DNA of 64,000 bases, from assembly GCF_030700245.1 (NCBI RefSeq), contig NZ_JAUYZI010000035.1:1-64000 (forward strand), read 5' to 3'. The translations under genes and the position numbers were made by a program. Positions 38,048 through 45,553 of the stretch are shown here, piece after piece. The stretch is from Methylobacterium amylolyticum. GTDB lineage: Bacteria > Pseudomonadota > Alphaproteobacteria > Rhizobiales > Beijerinckiaceae. Position 1 is the stretch's first letter. Every line of letters begins with the position of its first letter. The notes under the pieces were generated by a model. That model did not search any database, was not told the origin of the DNA, and saw only the letters and a list, made by a program, of their open reading frames with translations.

Positions 38048-38662
38048 TCAGCTCTTCTTGCGGAAGGCGTCGAGGCTGACGACCTCGGCGCTGCCCTCCT
38101 CGCCCTCCTTGCGGGCGGCGGGGCGGGGCGCCTTCTCGTCCCCCTTGCCGGGCGTGCCGGCGGCGGGAGCCGGCAGCACCTTCGGGACGTTCGAGCCGAT
38201 CGCGGCGAGCCCGGTGCCCTTCGGGCTCACCTCGCCGGGCTCTGAGGCCGCGCCGCGCGGGCCGGCCTTGGCCGGAGCGGCCTCGGCGGGCACCTCGTTG
38301 GCGGCCTCGCTGAGGTCGAACTTCAGGCCGAACTGCACGGACGGGTCGAAGAAGCCGGACAGGGCGTCGAACGGGACCAGGAGCCGCTCCGGCACCCCGG
38401 AGAAGGACAGCCCGACCTCGAAGGCGTGCTCGGTGACCGCGAGGTCCCAGAACTGGTGCTGGAGGACGATGGTCATGTCCTGCGGGTACTTGTCGCGCAG
38501 GGCCTGCGACATCCGCACGCCGGGGGCCTCTGTGCGGAACGAGACGTAGAAGTGGTGCTCGCCCATCAGCCCGTCGCGGGCGGCGTCGGTGAGCACCTTG
38601 CGCACGACGCCGCGCAGGGCGTCCTGCACCAGGAGGTCGTAGCGGATCAGGTCGTCTGCCAT
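38048..38662 (-). CDS. sspB: SspB-family ClpXP adaptor
   Basis: The 204-aa alpha-type SspB binds ssrA-tagged proteins and delivers them to ClpXP. The N-terminal fold (about residues 1-115, LIRYDLLVQDALRGVVRKVL and FYVSFRTEAPGVRMS) is followed by a disordered Ala/Pro-rich linker and a C-terminal tail (VVSLDAFRKKS) that fits the ClpX-binding role. It sits beside ssrA, the gene for the tag its product recognises. Confidence 0.92.
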   Translation of the reverse strand: MADDLIRYDLLVQDALRGVVRKVLTDAARDGLMGEHHFYVSFRTEAPGVRMSQALRDKYPQDMTIVLQHQFWDLAVTEHAFEVGLSFSGVPERLLVPFDALSGFFDPSVQFGLKFDLSEAANEVPAEAAPAKAGPRGAASEPGEVSPKGTGLAAIGSNVPKVLPAPAAGTPGKGDEKAPRPAARKEGEEGSAEVVSLDAFRKKS

Positions 38663-38734
38663 GTCGCGGTCGCTCTGTCCGGCCTGCCCGGCGCCCCGCC
38701 GCGGATGGCTGGACCGAGGATTCTGAAGTGAAGG

Positions 38735-39060
38735 CTTCTGTTGCCAGGTGCCTCCGAACCCCGCCTATGCGGTGCTACCCGCTAGGACTTCAGATCGGTT
38801 TTGGGGACCGCTTACGCGGCCACCGCCACCGGAGCAAAGTTGTCGTTGGCAACTATTGCAATGGCCCGATAACGGCGGAACCATGCCGAGCGAAAGCTCA
38901 ACCTTTACGCCCTCGTCGATCCTATTTCGCCCCCGCCAGAGCCCAAGCGCACCCCGCGGCCTTGCGGCCATCGGTCCTGGGTTCGGGTGGAGGCGCCGGG
39001 TACCGCCCCCGGGTCCGATAGGTTTATTGCGAAGAACGTTTATCGCCATAGCCGGCCTCG
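38735..39060 (-). ncRNA. ssrA: Circularly permuted two-piece tmRNA
   Basis: Transcribed on the minus strand. The acceptor piece comes first and ends near 38986 with T-stem CCGGG/CCCGG around a 7-base loop, acceptor strand CGCCTCC (38995-38989), then ACC; the last A is added. An intervening spacer follows, then the coding piece starts GGGGGCG at 38934, pairing with that strand and leaving a G-U at the third pair, the alanine identity element. GGATCGACGAG follows. The tag (38850-38812) reads ANDNFAPVAVAA then TAA. The coding piece ends near 38735. Outer ends are estimates. Confidence 0.92.
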
Positions 39061-39074
39061 CGACCGGCAGGGCG

Positions 39075-39104
39075 AATATAGAGGGGATCGGCCCGGTTTT
39101 GAAG
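39075..39104 (-). promoter_or_regulatory. Predicted ssrA promoter
   Basis: On the minus strand CTTCAA (39104-39099) and TATATT (39080-39075) are spaced by 18 bases just upstream of the tmRNA acceptor piece. Confidence 0.55.
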
Positions 39105-39239
39105 CCCGAACGCGCCGCGTCCGCGCCCGAAAGCGGGGTTGAGCCGGGGCCTGTTGCCGGAAGCGCGCAGTGGTGCGCCGAGACCCGGGCCGCGCGGGGC
39201 GCGCCGCCCCCCCGGGCGGCGGCCCGGGCGCTCGCGGCG

Positions 39240-39953
39240 ATGATCGCCACGGCGCTGGCCTGCCTCGCCGCCGCGAGCCTCCTCTCGCTCGCCGTGGTGC
39301 GCATCGGCTTCGACCTGTGGGCGGGGATCGACCCGTTCCTGCCGCCCGAGCGGCGACCGTTCCTCGGCGCGGTGGAACTCGCCCACCGCGCCTTCGCCGT
39401 CGACGCCCTCCGACAGGTCTTCCTCGCCGCCCTCGTGATCGGGATCGCGGTCCGGCGGGCGGGCGCCGGCTGGCGGGCTCGCCTCGCCCTCGACCGCGAG
39501 CGCCCGAACGGCATGCGGCCGGTCGCGCTGCTCGCCCTGCTGCTGGTCTGGCCGGTCCTGCACATCGCGTGGGTGACGGGCACGGCGGAGGTCTTCGGCG
39601 CGAGCTTCGGCCGGCACGTCCGGCTGTCGCCGTTCCTGAGCCCGGCGGCTGTCGCGGCGTGGCTCGTCTACCTCGCCCTGCTCGCTCCCGTGGCCGAGGA
39701 GCTGCTGATGCGCGGCGAGTTGTACGCCCGCGCCCGCGAGGGGCTCGGCCCCGCGGGCGCGATCCTCGCCACCGCCGCGATCTTCGCTGCCGCCCACGTC
39801 TCGTCCTTCGGGCTCGCCCGGCCGGTCTCGCTGGTGCCGCTCGCCCTGGCGCTCGGCTGGCTGCGCTGGCGCACCGGGCGGCTCTGGCCCTGCGTGGCCC
39901 TGCATGGCTGGTCGAACCTCGCGCTGGTCGCCTACCTGCTCTGGCCGGAATGA
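39240..39953 (+). CDS. CPBP-family (Rce1/Abi-type) intramembrane metalloprotease
   Basis: The roughly 237-aa multi-pass membrane protein carries the three CPBP motifs: EELLMRGELY, AAIFAAAHVSSFG and the last His/Asn in CVALHGWSNLAL. CPBP proteins are prenyl-protease-like. The ATG at 39240 was chosen because in-frame sequence further upstream overlaps ssrA on the other strand. Function unknown; bacterial members include bacteriocin immunity proteins. Confidence 0.85.
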   Translation: MIATALACLAAASLLSLAVVRIGFDLWAGIDPFLPPERRPFLGAVELAHRAFAVDALRQVFLAALVIGIAVRRAGAGWRARLALDRERPNGMRPVALLALLLVWPVLHIAWVTGTAEVFGASFGRHVRLSPFLSPAAVAAWLVYLALLAPVAEELLMRGELYARAREGLGPAGAILATAAIFAAAHVSSFGLARPVSLVPLALALGWLRWRTGRLWPCVALHGWSNLALVAYLLWPE

Positions 39954-40152
39954 GCGAGGCCGTGCATCCCGGTGCGCCGGGCGCCGCTTAACCCGTTCGA
40001 AAAGGCCGGACCGCTACCGAGGATGTGCGCGAGCCCCGGCCGGTCCCGGGCGGCGGACGGGGCTCGAGGCCGGGCCCGATCGCGTGATGACGGGGTCCGT
40101 CCGGGCTCACCGGTGCGCCCGTCGGCCCGCCGCGCTGTGGGGGAGCGTGACC

Positions 40153-41049
40153 ATGCCACACCCGGAACGGCAATATCTCGACCTGCTCGAACGGGTCCTG
40201 GAGACGGGCGACGCCCGCATCGACCGCACGGGCGTGGGCACCCGCTCGGTGTTCGGCGCGATGATCCGCTTCGACCTGTCCGGCGGCGACGCGCCGATCC
40301 TCACCACCAAGCGCGTCTACTGGAAGACCGCGGTCAAGGAGATGCTGTGGTTCCTCACCGGCGGGACCAACATCCAGGCGCTTCTGCGCGACAACGTCCG
40401 GATCTGGACCGACTGGCCGCTGGCCCGCTACCGCCGGGAGACGGGCGAGGTGATCACGCAGGCAGCGTTCGAGGAACGGATCGTCGGGGACGACGCCTTC
40501 GCCGCCCGGTGGGGCGAACTCGGCCCGGTCTACGGCAAGCAGTGGCGGCAGTGGCTGGGGGCGGACGGACGCGCGCACGACCAGATCGCCGAGCTGGTGC
40601 GGACCCTGCGCGAGAACCCCGCCAGCCGGCGCATGCTGTTCCACGGCTGGAACGTGGCCGAGATCGGGGACATGGCCCTGCCGCCCTGCCACATGGTCTA
40701 CCAGTACCACGTGACCTCGGGCGGCCGCCTGAACTGCCTCCTGTTCCAGCGGTCCGCCGACCTGCTGCTGGGCGCGCCCTTCAACTTCGTGGGGGCCACC
40801 GCGCTCCAGTTGATGCTGGCGCAGCAGGCCGACCTGACGCCCGGCGAGCTGGTCTGGGTCGGCGGCGACGTGCACCTGTACCTGAACCACCTGGAGCAGA
40901 CGCGCGCGCAGCTCGCGCGCGAGCCCCGGCCCCTCCCGCAGATGCGGCTGACCCGCCGAGCCGCCAGCATCGACGCGTACGGGATCGCGGATTTCGCGGT
41001 CGACAACTACGCGCCCCACGCCGCGATCCAGGCCGACGTGGCGGTCTGA
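40153..41049 (+). CDS. thyA: Thymidylate synthase
   Basis: The 298-aa enzyme makes dTMP from dUMP with methylene-THF. The catalytic cysteine is in LPPCHMVYQYHV, with RTGVGTRSVFGAMIRFDL near the N-terminus and the folate/dUMP motif RSADLLLGAPFNFVG. The ATG at 40153 is the family start. Its position after sspB and ssrA is a common alphaproteobacterial order. Confidence 0.97.
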   Translation: MPHPERQYLDLLERVLETGDARIDRTGVGTRSVFGAMIRFDLSGGDAPILTTKRVYWKTAVKEMLWFLTGGTNIQALLRDNVRIWTDWPLARYRRETGEVITQAAFEERIVGDDAFAARWGELGPVYGKQWRQWLGADGRAHDQIAELVRTLRENPASRRMLFHGWNVAEIGDMALPPCHMVYQYHVTSGGRLNCLLFQRSADLLLGAPFNFVGATALQLMLAQQADLTPGELVWVGGDVHLYLNHLEQTRAQLAREPRPLPQMRLTRRAASIDAYGIADFAVDNYAPHAAIQADVAV

Positions 41050-41154
41050 GCGCGGCTCGGCACGCCCCCGCTGGCCGGGACTCCGGTTAAGCGAGGGACG
41101 CTCAAGACTCGCGGTTGCGACCGCGGGCGCGGCGACGCGCCCGACGCCCTCAGA

Positions 41155-41346
41155 TCACGCCGCCGTCCGGTAGTGCCGGAACACCGACCACAGCGAGATG
41201 GCCACCGAGCCGAAGACGACGAGGAAGACGAAAAAGGAGTTCTCATGCCCCGCGCCGTTCTTGGACGACAGGTGCGCCAGGCAGAAACTCGAAACGCACA
41301 CGGCAGTGGCCCAGAAAATCCAGGCCTTGAGGTTGAAAGCCTTCAC
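41155..41346 (-). CDS. 63-aa membrane protein with two hydrophobic helices
   Basis: The product MKAFNLKAWIFWATAVCVSS has one hydrophobic helix, a short polar loop (HLSSKNGAGHENS) and a second helix (FFVFLVVFGSVAISLWSVF) with a basic tail. Composition is lower in GC than its neighbours. A shadow-like frame ends TGA overlapping its ATG (41343-41346), which may be coincidence. Function unknown. Confidence 0.6.
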   Translation of the reverse strand: MKAFNLKAWIFWATAVCVSSFCLAHLSSKNGAGHENSFFVFLVVFGSVAISLWSVFRHYRTAA

Positions 41347-41711
41347 GCTGCTTCCTCTTGGGATTGGCTCTTCGCGATCAGCCCGTCCCAGGCGCTTTTC
41401 TCCCGGTGCGGGCTGTCGCTGGCCGGGGGCCGACCGTCAAGGCGGCGGCCCCGCCCGCGAAGCATGGCTCGGCTGCGTGCGGCCGGGGCTCCCGGCCCTG
41501 GTCCCGCCGTCACGCCTGCGTGTCCGGCCTGAGGCCGTGCCGTCGGGCGGGCCGCGGCATCCCCGTCCCCGTCCACCCGCGGACCGAGGCCGGCTCCCTC
41601 GCCGCCGGTGATCACCTGCGCGCTCGCGGGTGATCAGGACCGGCGGCGCCCATGTCCCGCGTCCAACGAGGGTGATCGGCCCCCGGCCGAGATCGCCGCG
41701 GCTCGCGAACG
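41347..41711. other. Intergenic stretch without a clear gene
   Basis: The 365 bases between the 63-aa gene and the inverted repeats at 41712 have only shadow-like frames. No RNA gene was identified. Confidence 0.4.
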
Positions 41712-41754
41712 CCAGCGCATCGTCCTGGATGTCGGATCCAGGACGATGCGCTGG
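41712..41754. repeat. Perfect 19-bp inverted repeat
   Basis: Arms 41712-41730 and 41736-41754 are exact reverse complements around GTCGG. No clean T tract follows on either strand (plus side reads CCCTTTGATTTT). It lies about 100 bases after the FAD-oxidase stop, and contains CGCATCGTCC, a string also typical of Hyphomicrobiales intergenic repeats. Confidence 0.85.
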
Positions 41755-41766
41755 CCCTTTGATTTT

Positions 41767-41811
41767 GCATCATCTTTTCCGAAAGCCGGTGACAACCTTT
41801 CGGGACGATGC
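41767..41811. repeat. REP-like intergenic palindrome of Hyphomicrobiales type
   Basis: The element reads GCATCATCTTTTCCGAAAG ... CTTTCGGGACGATGC, an imperfect palindrome. It closely resembles the GCATGATC-TTTTCCGAAAAC ... TTTTCGGGATCATGC intergenic element known from rhizobia and methylobacteria (recalled, not searched). It adjoins the repeat at 41712. Confidence 0.65.
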
Positions 41812-41853
41812 TCTCTCTTCCGCCTCGGTGGACGATCGCGGCGTCCTCGCCGC

Positions 41854-43248
41854 TCAAGGCCCGTCGAAGCCTTCGCGGTAATCGAAGAAGACGCGATCCG
41901 GATCATACGCGTCGCGCAGGCGGCGGAGCCGCGCCCACTTCTCGGGCGTGAAGGCCTTCGGCACGATGTCGGGTTGATCGGCCGTGTTGGACTCGCTGAT
42001 GTAGTACCCGATCTTGTAGGGCTCCAGGGCCGCCGTCATCGCCAGATGCCAGTCGGCGTTGGCCTGATCCGCCTCCGCATCCCGCCACATGGTCCAAGGA
42101 CCGCCGTAGACCTTCGCGGTCATCGAACGGGCCATGTCGCGCTGCGGCCCCGGAACGTCGGGGCCGCAGAAGATCGTCAGCAGGAACACGGTAGTCGCCG
42201 ACGGCGCTGCCGGCCACAGGGGAAGGATGGCCTCCATCAGCGCCCCGGGACTGTGGTTGGAATAGGTCGCCTCGACCCGAGAGCGAACGCCTTCCGGAAA
42301 GAGCGCACCGGAGGCATCGAAGAGCTGCTCGAAATCGAGCGGCACATGGGTCGAGCGCGACAGGGCCCGGATCGGCGCCTGCTCCAGCGGCTGCAACGCG
42401 AGCCCGGCCGCTTCCGGGGTCTCCTCGAAGGCCGTTGCGGTCACCATGCAGACCCAACCGTTCTGCGCGGCGGCCGCGTCCTTGAGCGCCGGTGGCGCCT
42501 GGACGATGAACTGACTCAGCTCGACGCTCGGAGACATCGTCGGCGCCCTGTCGCCGAGCCAGTGGCCGATGGCCGGCGCGTCATCGAGCCGGAAGAAATA
42601 CGTGCTGCCGTGAATGGCCTTGGGGAGCGGGTGGAGCTTGAGGACGTACTTCGTGACGACTCCGAAGAAGCTCGACCCTGCACCGCGCGCGGCCCAGAAG
42701 ACATCGGGGTTCTCGGTTTCGCTGGCCGTGATCAACTCTCCCTGGGCGGTGACCAGTTCGACCGCCTCCAGGCTCTCGGCGCCGTAGCCCCAGACCGTGG
42801 GATTCCAGGCCATGCCGCCGCCGAGGAAATAGCCGCTGGCCTTCACCTGCGGGCAATGGCCGGTCGGAAAGGCCAGCCCCAGGGGATTCAGGGCCCTCTG
42901 AATGTCGCGGTTGCTGATGATGGGCCGGATCACGGCCCTGCGGCCCGCCGCGTCGATCGAGACGACATCGGTGAAGTTCTGAAGGTCGATCAGGATGCCG
43001 CCGTTGCGCAGCGTCGGCTGGCACCAGTTGTGTCCGCCGCCGCGGACCACCACCTTCACGCCGTTCGCGCGGGCGAACCTGATCGCGGCGATGATGTCCT
43101 GCTCGTCCGCGGCCTGCACGACGACCTGCGGCGCGCGGTCGGGAATCAGCCGGTTCCACAGCGTGCCGTGGATCGCGTCCGGGAACCGCGCGTCGTCCGG
43201 CGCGATGACCGGGCCCCGACAGGCCCTCTTCAGGCTCTCGATGTCCAT
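41854..43248 (-). CDS. FAD-linked (berberine bridge enzyme-like) oxidoreductase
   Basis: The 464-aa flavoenzyme has the FAD-binding VAO/PCMH domain with VVVRGGGHNWCQ (the His typical of covalent FAD), GHCPQVKASGYFLGGGMAWNP and a C-terminal BBE motif (YDPDRVFFDYREGF). Relatives oxidise hydroxy-nicotine, sugars or alkaloids. No signal peptide. It follows the deaminase gene on the same strand by 85 bases and may share its promoter. Substrate unknown. Confidence 0.88.
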   Translation of the reverse strand: MDIESLKRACRGPVIAPDDARFPDAIHGTLWNRLIPDRAPQVVVQAADEQDIIAAIRFARANGVKVVVRGGGHNWCQPTLRNGGILIDLQNFTDVVSIDAAGRRAVIRPIISNRDIQRALNPLGLAFPTGHCPQVKASGYFLGGGMAWNPTVWGYGAESLEAVELVTAQGELITASETENPDVFWAARGAGSSFFGVVTKYVLKLHPLPKAIHGSTYFFRLDDAPAIGHWLGDRAPTMSPSVELSQFIVQAPPALKDAAAAQNGWVCMVTATAFEETPEAAGLALQPLEQAPIRALSRSTHVPLDFEQLFDASGALFPEGVRSRVEATYSNHSPGALMEAILPLWPAAPSATTVFLLTIFCGPDVPGPQRDMARSMTAKVYGGPWTMWRDAEADQANADWHLAMTAALEPYKIGYYISESNTADQPDIVPKAFTPEKWARLRRLRDAYDPDRVFFDYREGFDGP

Positions 43249-43333
43249 GTCTGAAGCACTGCGCGCGGGAGGACCCGCCCGGACGGAGACGACCGAGCGG
43301 GCCTGAACTGCGATCCGGTGCGGGATCGGGGGA

Positions 43334-43816
43334 TCAGTAGGGGACGCGGTCCGCCTTCTGGGAATACTTCTTCCACACCTCGACCGCCTCCTCGCGCATG
43401 ATCTGCTCGGTCGGGATCGAGCGGTCGCCGACGTCCTTCTTGAGCTCGGCGTAGATCATGCTGTCGTCGAAGCCGCCGTATTCCAGCGCGTCCTCGACCT
43501 GGGCGGCGTAGTAGACCCTCTTGATGCCGGCCCAGTACGCGGCCGCCATGCACATCGGGCACGGCTCGGCGCTGGTATACAGCGTCGCGTCGCGGAGCTT
43601 GAAGCTGCCCTGCGACTTGCAGGCCTTGCGGATGGCCTCGATCTCCCCGTGCCAAGTCGGATCGTTCTCCGCGACGACGCGGTTGGCGCCTTCCGCGATG
43701 ATCTCGCCGTCCTGAACGATCACGCAGCCGAATACCCCGCCGGCGCTGTCGATCAGAGACGTCTTCTCCGACAAGGCGATCGCGCGGGCCATGAACTCTT
43801 CGTGCTTGCCGGTCAT
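43334..43816 (-). CDS. Nucleoside/guanine deaminase (cytidine deaminase fold)
   Basis: The 160-aa Zn hydrolase has the deaminase motifs WHGEIEAIRKA (H-x-E) and SAEPCPMCMAAAYWAGI (PCxxC). Size and the motif context fit guanine deaminase-like members rather than tRNA adenosine deaminase. The ATG at 43816 has AGAGG nearby. It leads the pair with the FAD oxidase, which might point to purine or N-heterocycle use (inference). Confidence 0.88.
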   Translation of the reverse strand: MTGKHEEFMARAIALSEKTSLIDSAGGVFGCVIVQDGEIIAEGANRVVAENDPTWHGEIEAIRKACKSQGSFKLRDATLYTSAEPCPMCMAAAYWAGIKRVYYAAQVEDALEYGGFDDSMIYAELKKDVGDRSIPTEQIMREEAVEVWKKYSQKADRVPY

Positions 43817-44238
43817 GGGAACCTCTACCCTGGGACTAGACGGTGATCGATGAAACGGAAGGCGACAGGGGGTGCAGGCCTGCCACGCGGCCGCAGGGGC
43901 CGATGCGCGCAACTCAGACTTCCCGCCGCGAACCCTGGCCCGGTCGGCATGCACGCTTCCCGACCGGCACCGAGTCCATCACACTTCGCCTGCCGAACCG
44001 ATAAACATGCTTTTCAAGTTGCCGTCAATATGGTCAAGCTTCGATTATACATCGTTTTGTAAACACGAAGAACACGAACATTGACGAAACCATTCGAAGT
44101 TTAAGCACTCGGCAAGAGCGTTTTCTGCATCGGCGCAGCGGCTCTCCAGCGCGATAGAGGACACGGAAGCGTCCGAGGCTCGGATCTCCGAGACGCACGG
44201 ACAAGGAAAAATTGGGGATGCCGCACCGGCGCGTGCGC
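43817..44238. other. Long 5' region between the deaminase and AraC genes
   Basis: The 422 bases contain no coding frame. AT content rises at 44000-44100, where the predicted deaminase promoter lies, giving an untranslated leader of about 180 bases. Confidence 0.45.
44000..44028 (-). promoter_or_regulatory. Predicted promoter for deaminase-FAD oxidase
   Basis: On the minus strand TTGACG (44028-44023) and TTTATC (44005-44000) are separated by 17 bases in an AT-richer patch. A second TTGACC lies just upstream. Confidence 0.55.
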
Positions 44239-45288
44239 TCACAGGCTCTCGATCCAGGTGCGCAGGATCGCGGTGTCGACGCGGGCCGACCCGGCGGCGA
44301 CGTGGTGCAGCGTGGCCGCGCTCGGAATGAAGCCGAACCGGCGCTTGAAGGCGCGCCGGAAGGTCCGCTCGTCCGAGAAGCCCGCCGCGAACGCGACCTG
44401 CGAGACGCGCGCCGGTCGCGGCGCCGCGCCCCGGATCAGCAGGCGCATCGCGTGCATCAGGCGCCGGTCGCGGATGTAGGAGACGATGCCGTTCGGGGAG
44501 AACAGGCGGTAGAGCGTCGAGCGCGACAGGCCGAGCCTGTCCGCGATCAGGGCGGGGCTGAGATCCGGGTTGCCGAGTTCCGCCTCCACGAAGCGGCGAA
44601 CCCGGATCCGCAGATCCGGGTTCTGGCCTGCCGGGGTCGCGTCTTCGCGGCCCGTCAGCCACGTCGCGCAGAGCCGCGTGATCGCCGACGAAGCCGACAG
44701 GGCCTCGCGCTGGTCGAGGCGGTCGCCGCAGGAGACGACGTTGGCGGCGAAGGCGTGGACCAAGCGCCCGAACGGATCGCCGTCGTGGTCGAGGGCCTGG
44801 CCGTGGAGCGCGTCCGGCCGGCAGCCCAGCGCCTCGAGCCGCGCCCGGGGGATCACGACGTTCGTCGCGTCGACCGCGCCCGCGACGATGCGCACGGGCT
44901 GGGCGAGGTCGAACACGATGCAGTCGACATCCGTGACGCGGCGCGTCAGCCGCTCCGTCTCGACCACGCTCTCTCCGCGCCGGTAGAACTGCAGCAGGAC
45001 GTGATCGATCCCCTGCTGCTGGATCATGTCCGGCGTCCGCTCGAGGGTGTGAGCGGGCGCGATCACGTCGCCGAGGAGGAGTTCGCCGAGATGGTAGCTC
45101 CGCATCGCGATCGGCGCGCTCAGATCGGTCTCGGGCCTAAAGCTGACGGCGAAGACCGGCGCGATGTGCTCCCGCCACGCCCGGCCGAGGTCGCGCCGGT
45201 CGTCCGGCGGCTCGAACCGCAGGCACCGGACCGTGGCCTCCGGCGCCGGGTCGCGATCCCCGGCGGTGCTCGCCTCATCATCCCGCAT
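44239..45288 (-). CDS. AraC-family transcriptional regulator
   Basis: The 349-aa regulator has an AraC_binding_2-type sensing domain (HVLLQFYRRGESVVETERLTRRV, DCIVFDLAQPVRI) and a C-terminal double HTH (LSPALIADRLGLSRSTLYRLF, VSQVAFAAGFSDERTFRRAFKRRFG). The ATG at 45288 was preferred to an upstream one at 45450. It is divergent from the large autotransporter, whose expression it may control. Confidence 0.9.
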   Translation of the reverse strand: MRDDEASTAGDRDPAPEATVRCLRFEPPDDRRDLGRAWREHIAPVFAVSFRPETDLSAPIAMRSYHLGELLLGDVIAPAHTLERTPDMIQQQGIDHVLLQFYRRGESVVETERLTRRVTDVDCIVFDLAQPVRIVAGAVDATNVVIPRARLEALGCRPDALHGQALDHDGDPFGRLVHAFAANVVSCGDRLDQREALSASSAITRLCATWLTGREDATPAGQNPDLRIRVRRFVEAELGNPDLSPALIADRLGLSRSTLYRLFSPNGIVSYIRDRRLMHAMRLLIRGAAPRPARVSQVAFAAGFSDERTFRRAFKRRFGFIPSAATLHHVAAGSARVDTAILRTWIESL

Positions 45289-45553
45289 CGATTCCGCTCG
45301 GATCCTGTTCCTGCTCCCGGCCGACGTGACCCGTCGAACGCCGTCCGTCCCCGCGTTCTGGCGTTCCGCTCGGCCGCTCGGCCCACCGGGTCTTCCAGCA
45401 GTCGTGACAAGGGGGCGTTCCGTCTCAAATGGGGGTGACGCCAGTGCCAAGTGTTGTGCTGGCGGGTTGCTGTGGCCACGGCGTCATAGGGGCCGGTTCG
45501 CGGCGATTGTATCGGCTTTATGTCTCTCCCCGTGACATGGACAAGAGTCGCCC
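45289..45553. other. Divergent promoter region, AraC regulator and autotransporter
   Basis: The 265 bases have no recognised consensus promoter, repeat or RNA. They must hold control sites for one or both divergent genes. Confidence 0.4.

Noticed and set aside
41343..41615. 90-codon frame whose stop overlaps the 63-aa gene start
   Set aside because: Most of its length has shadow composition and no start signal, although the overlap is suggestive.
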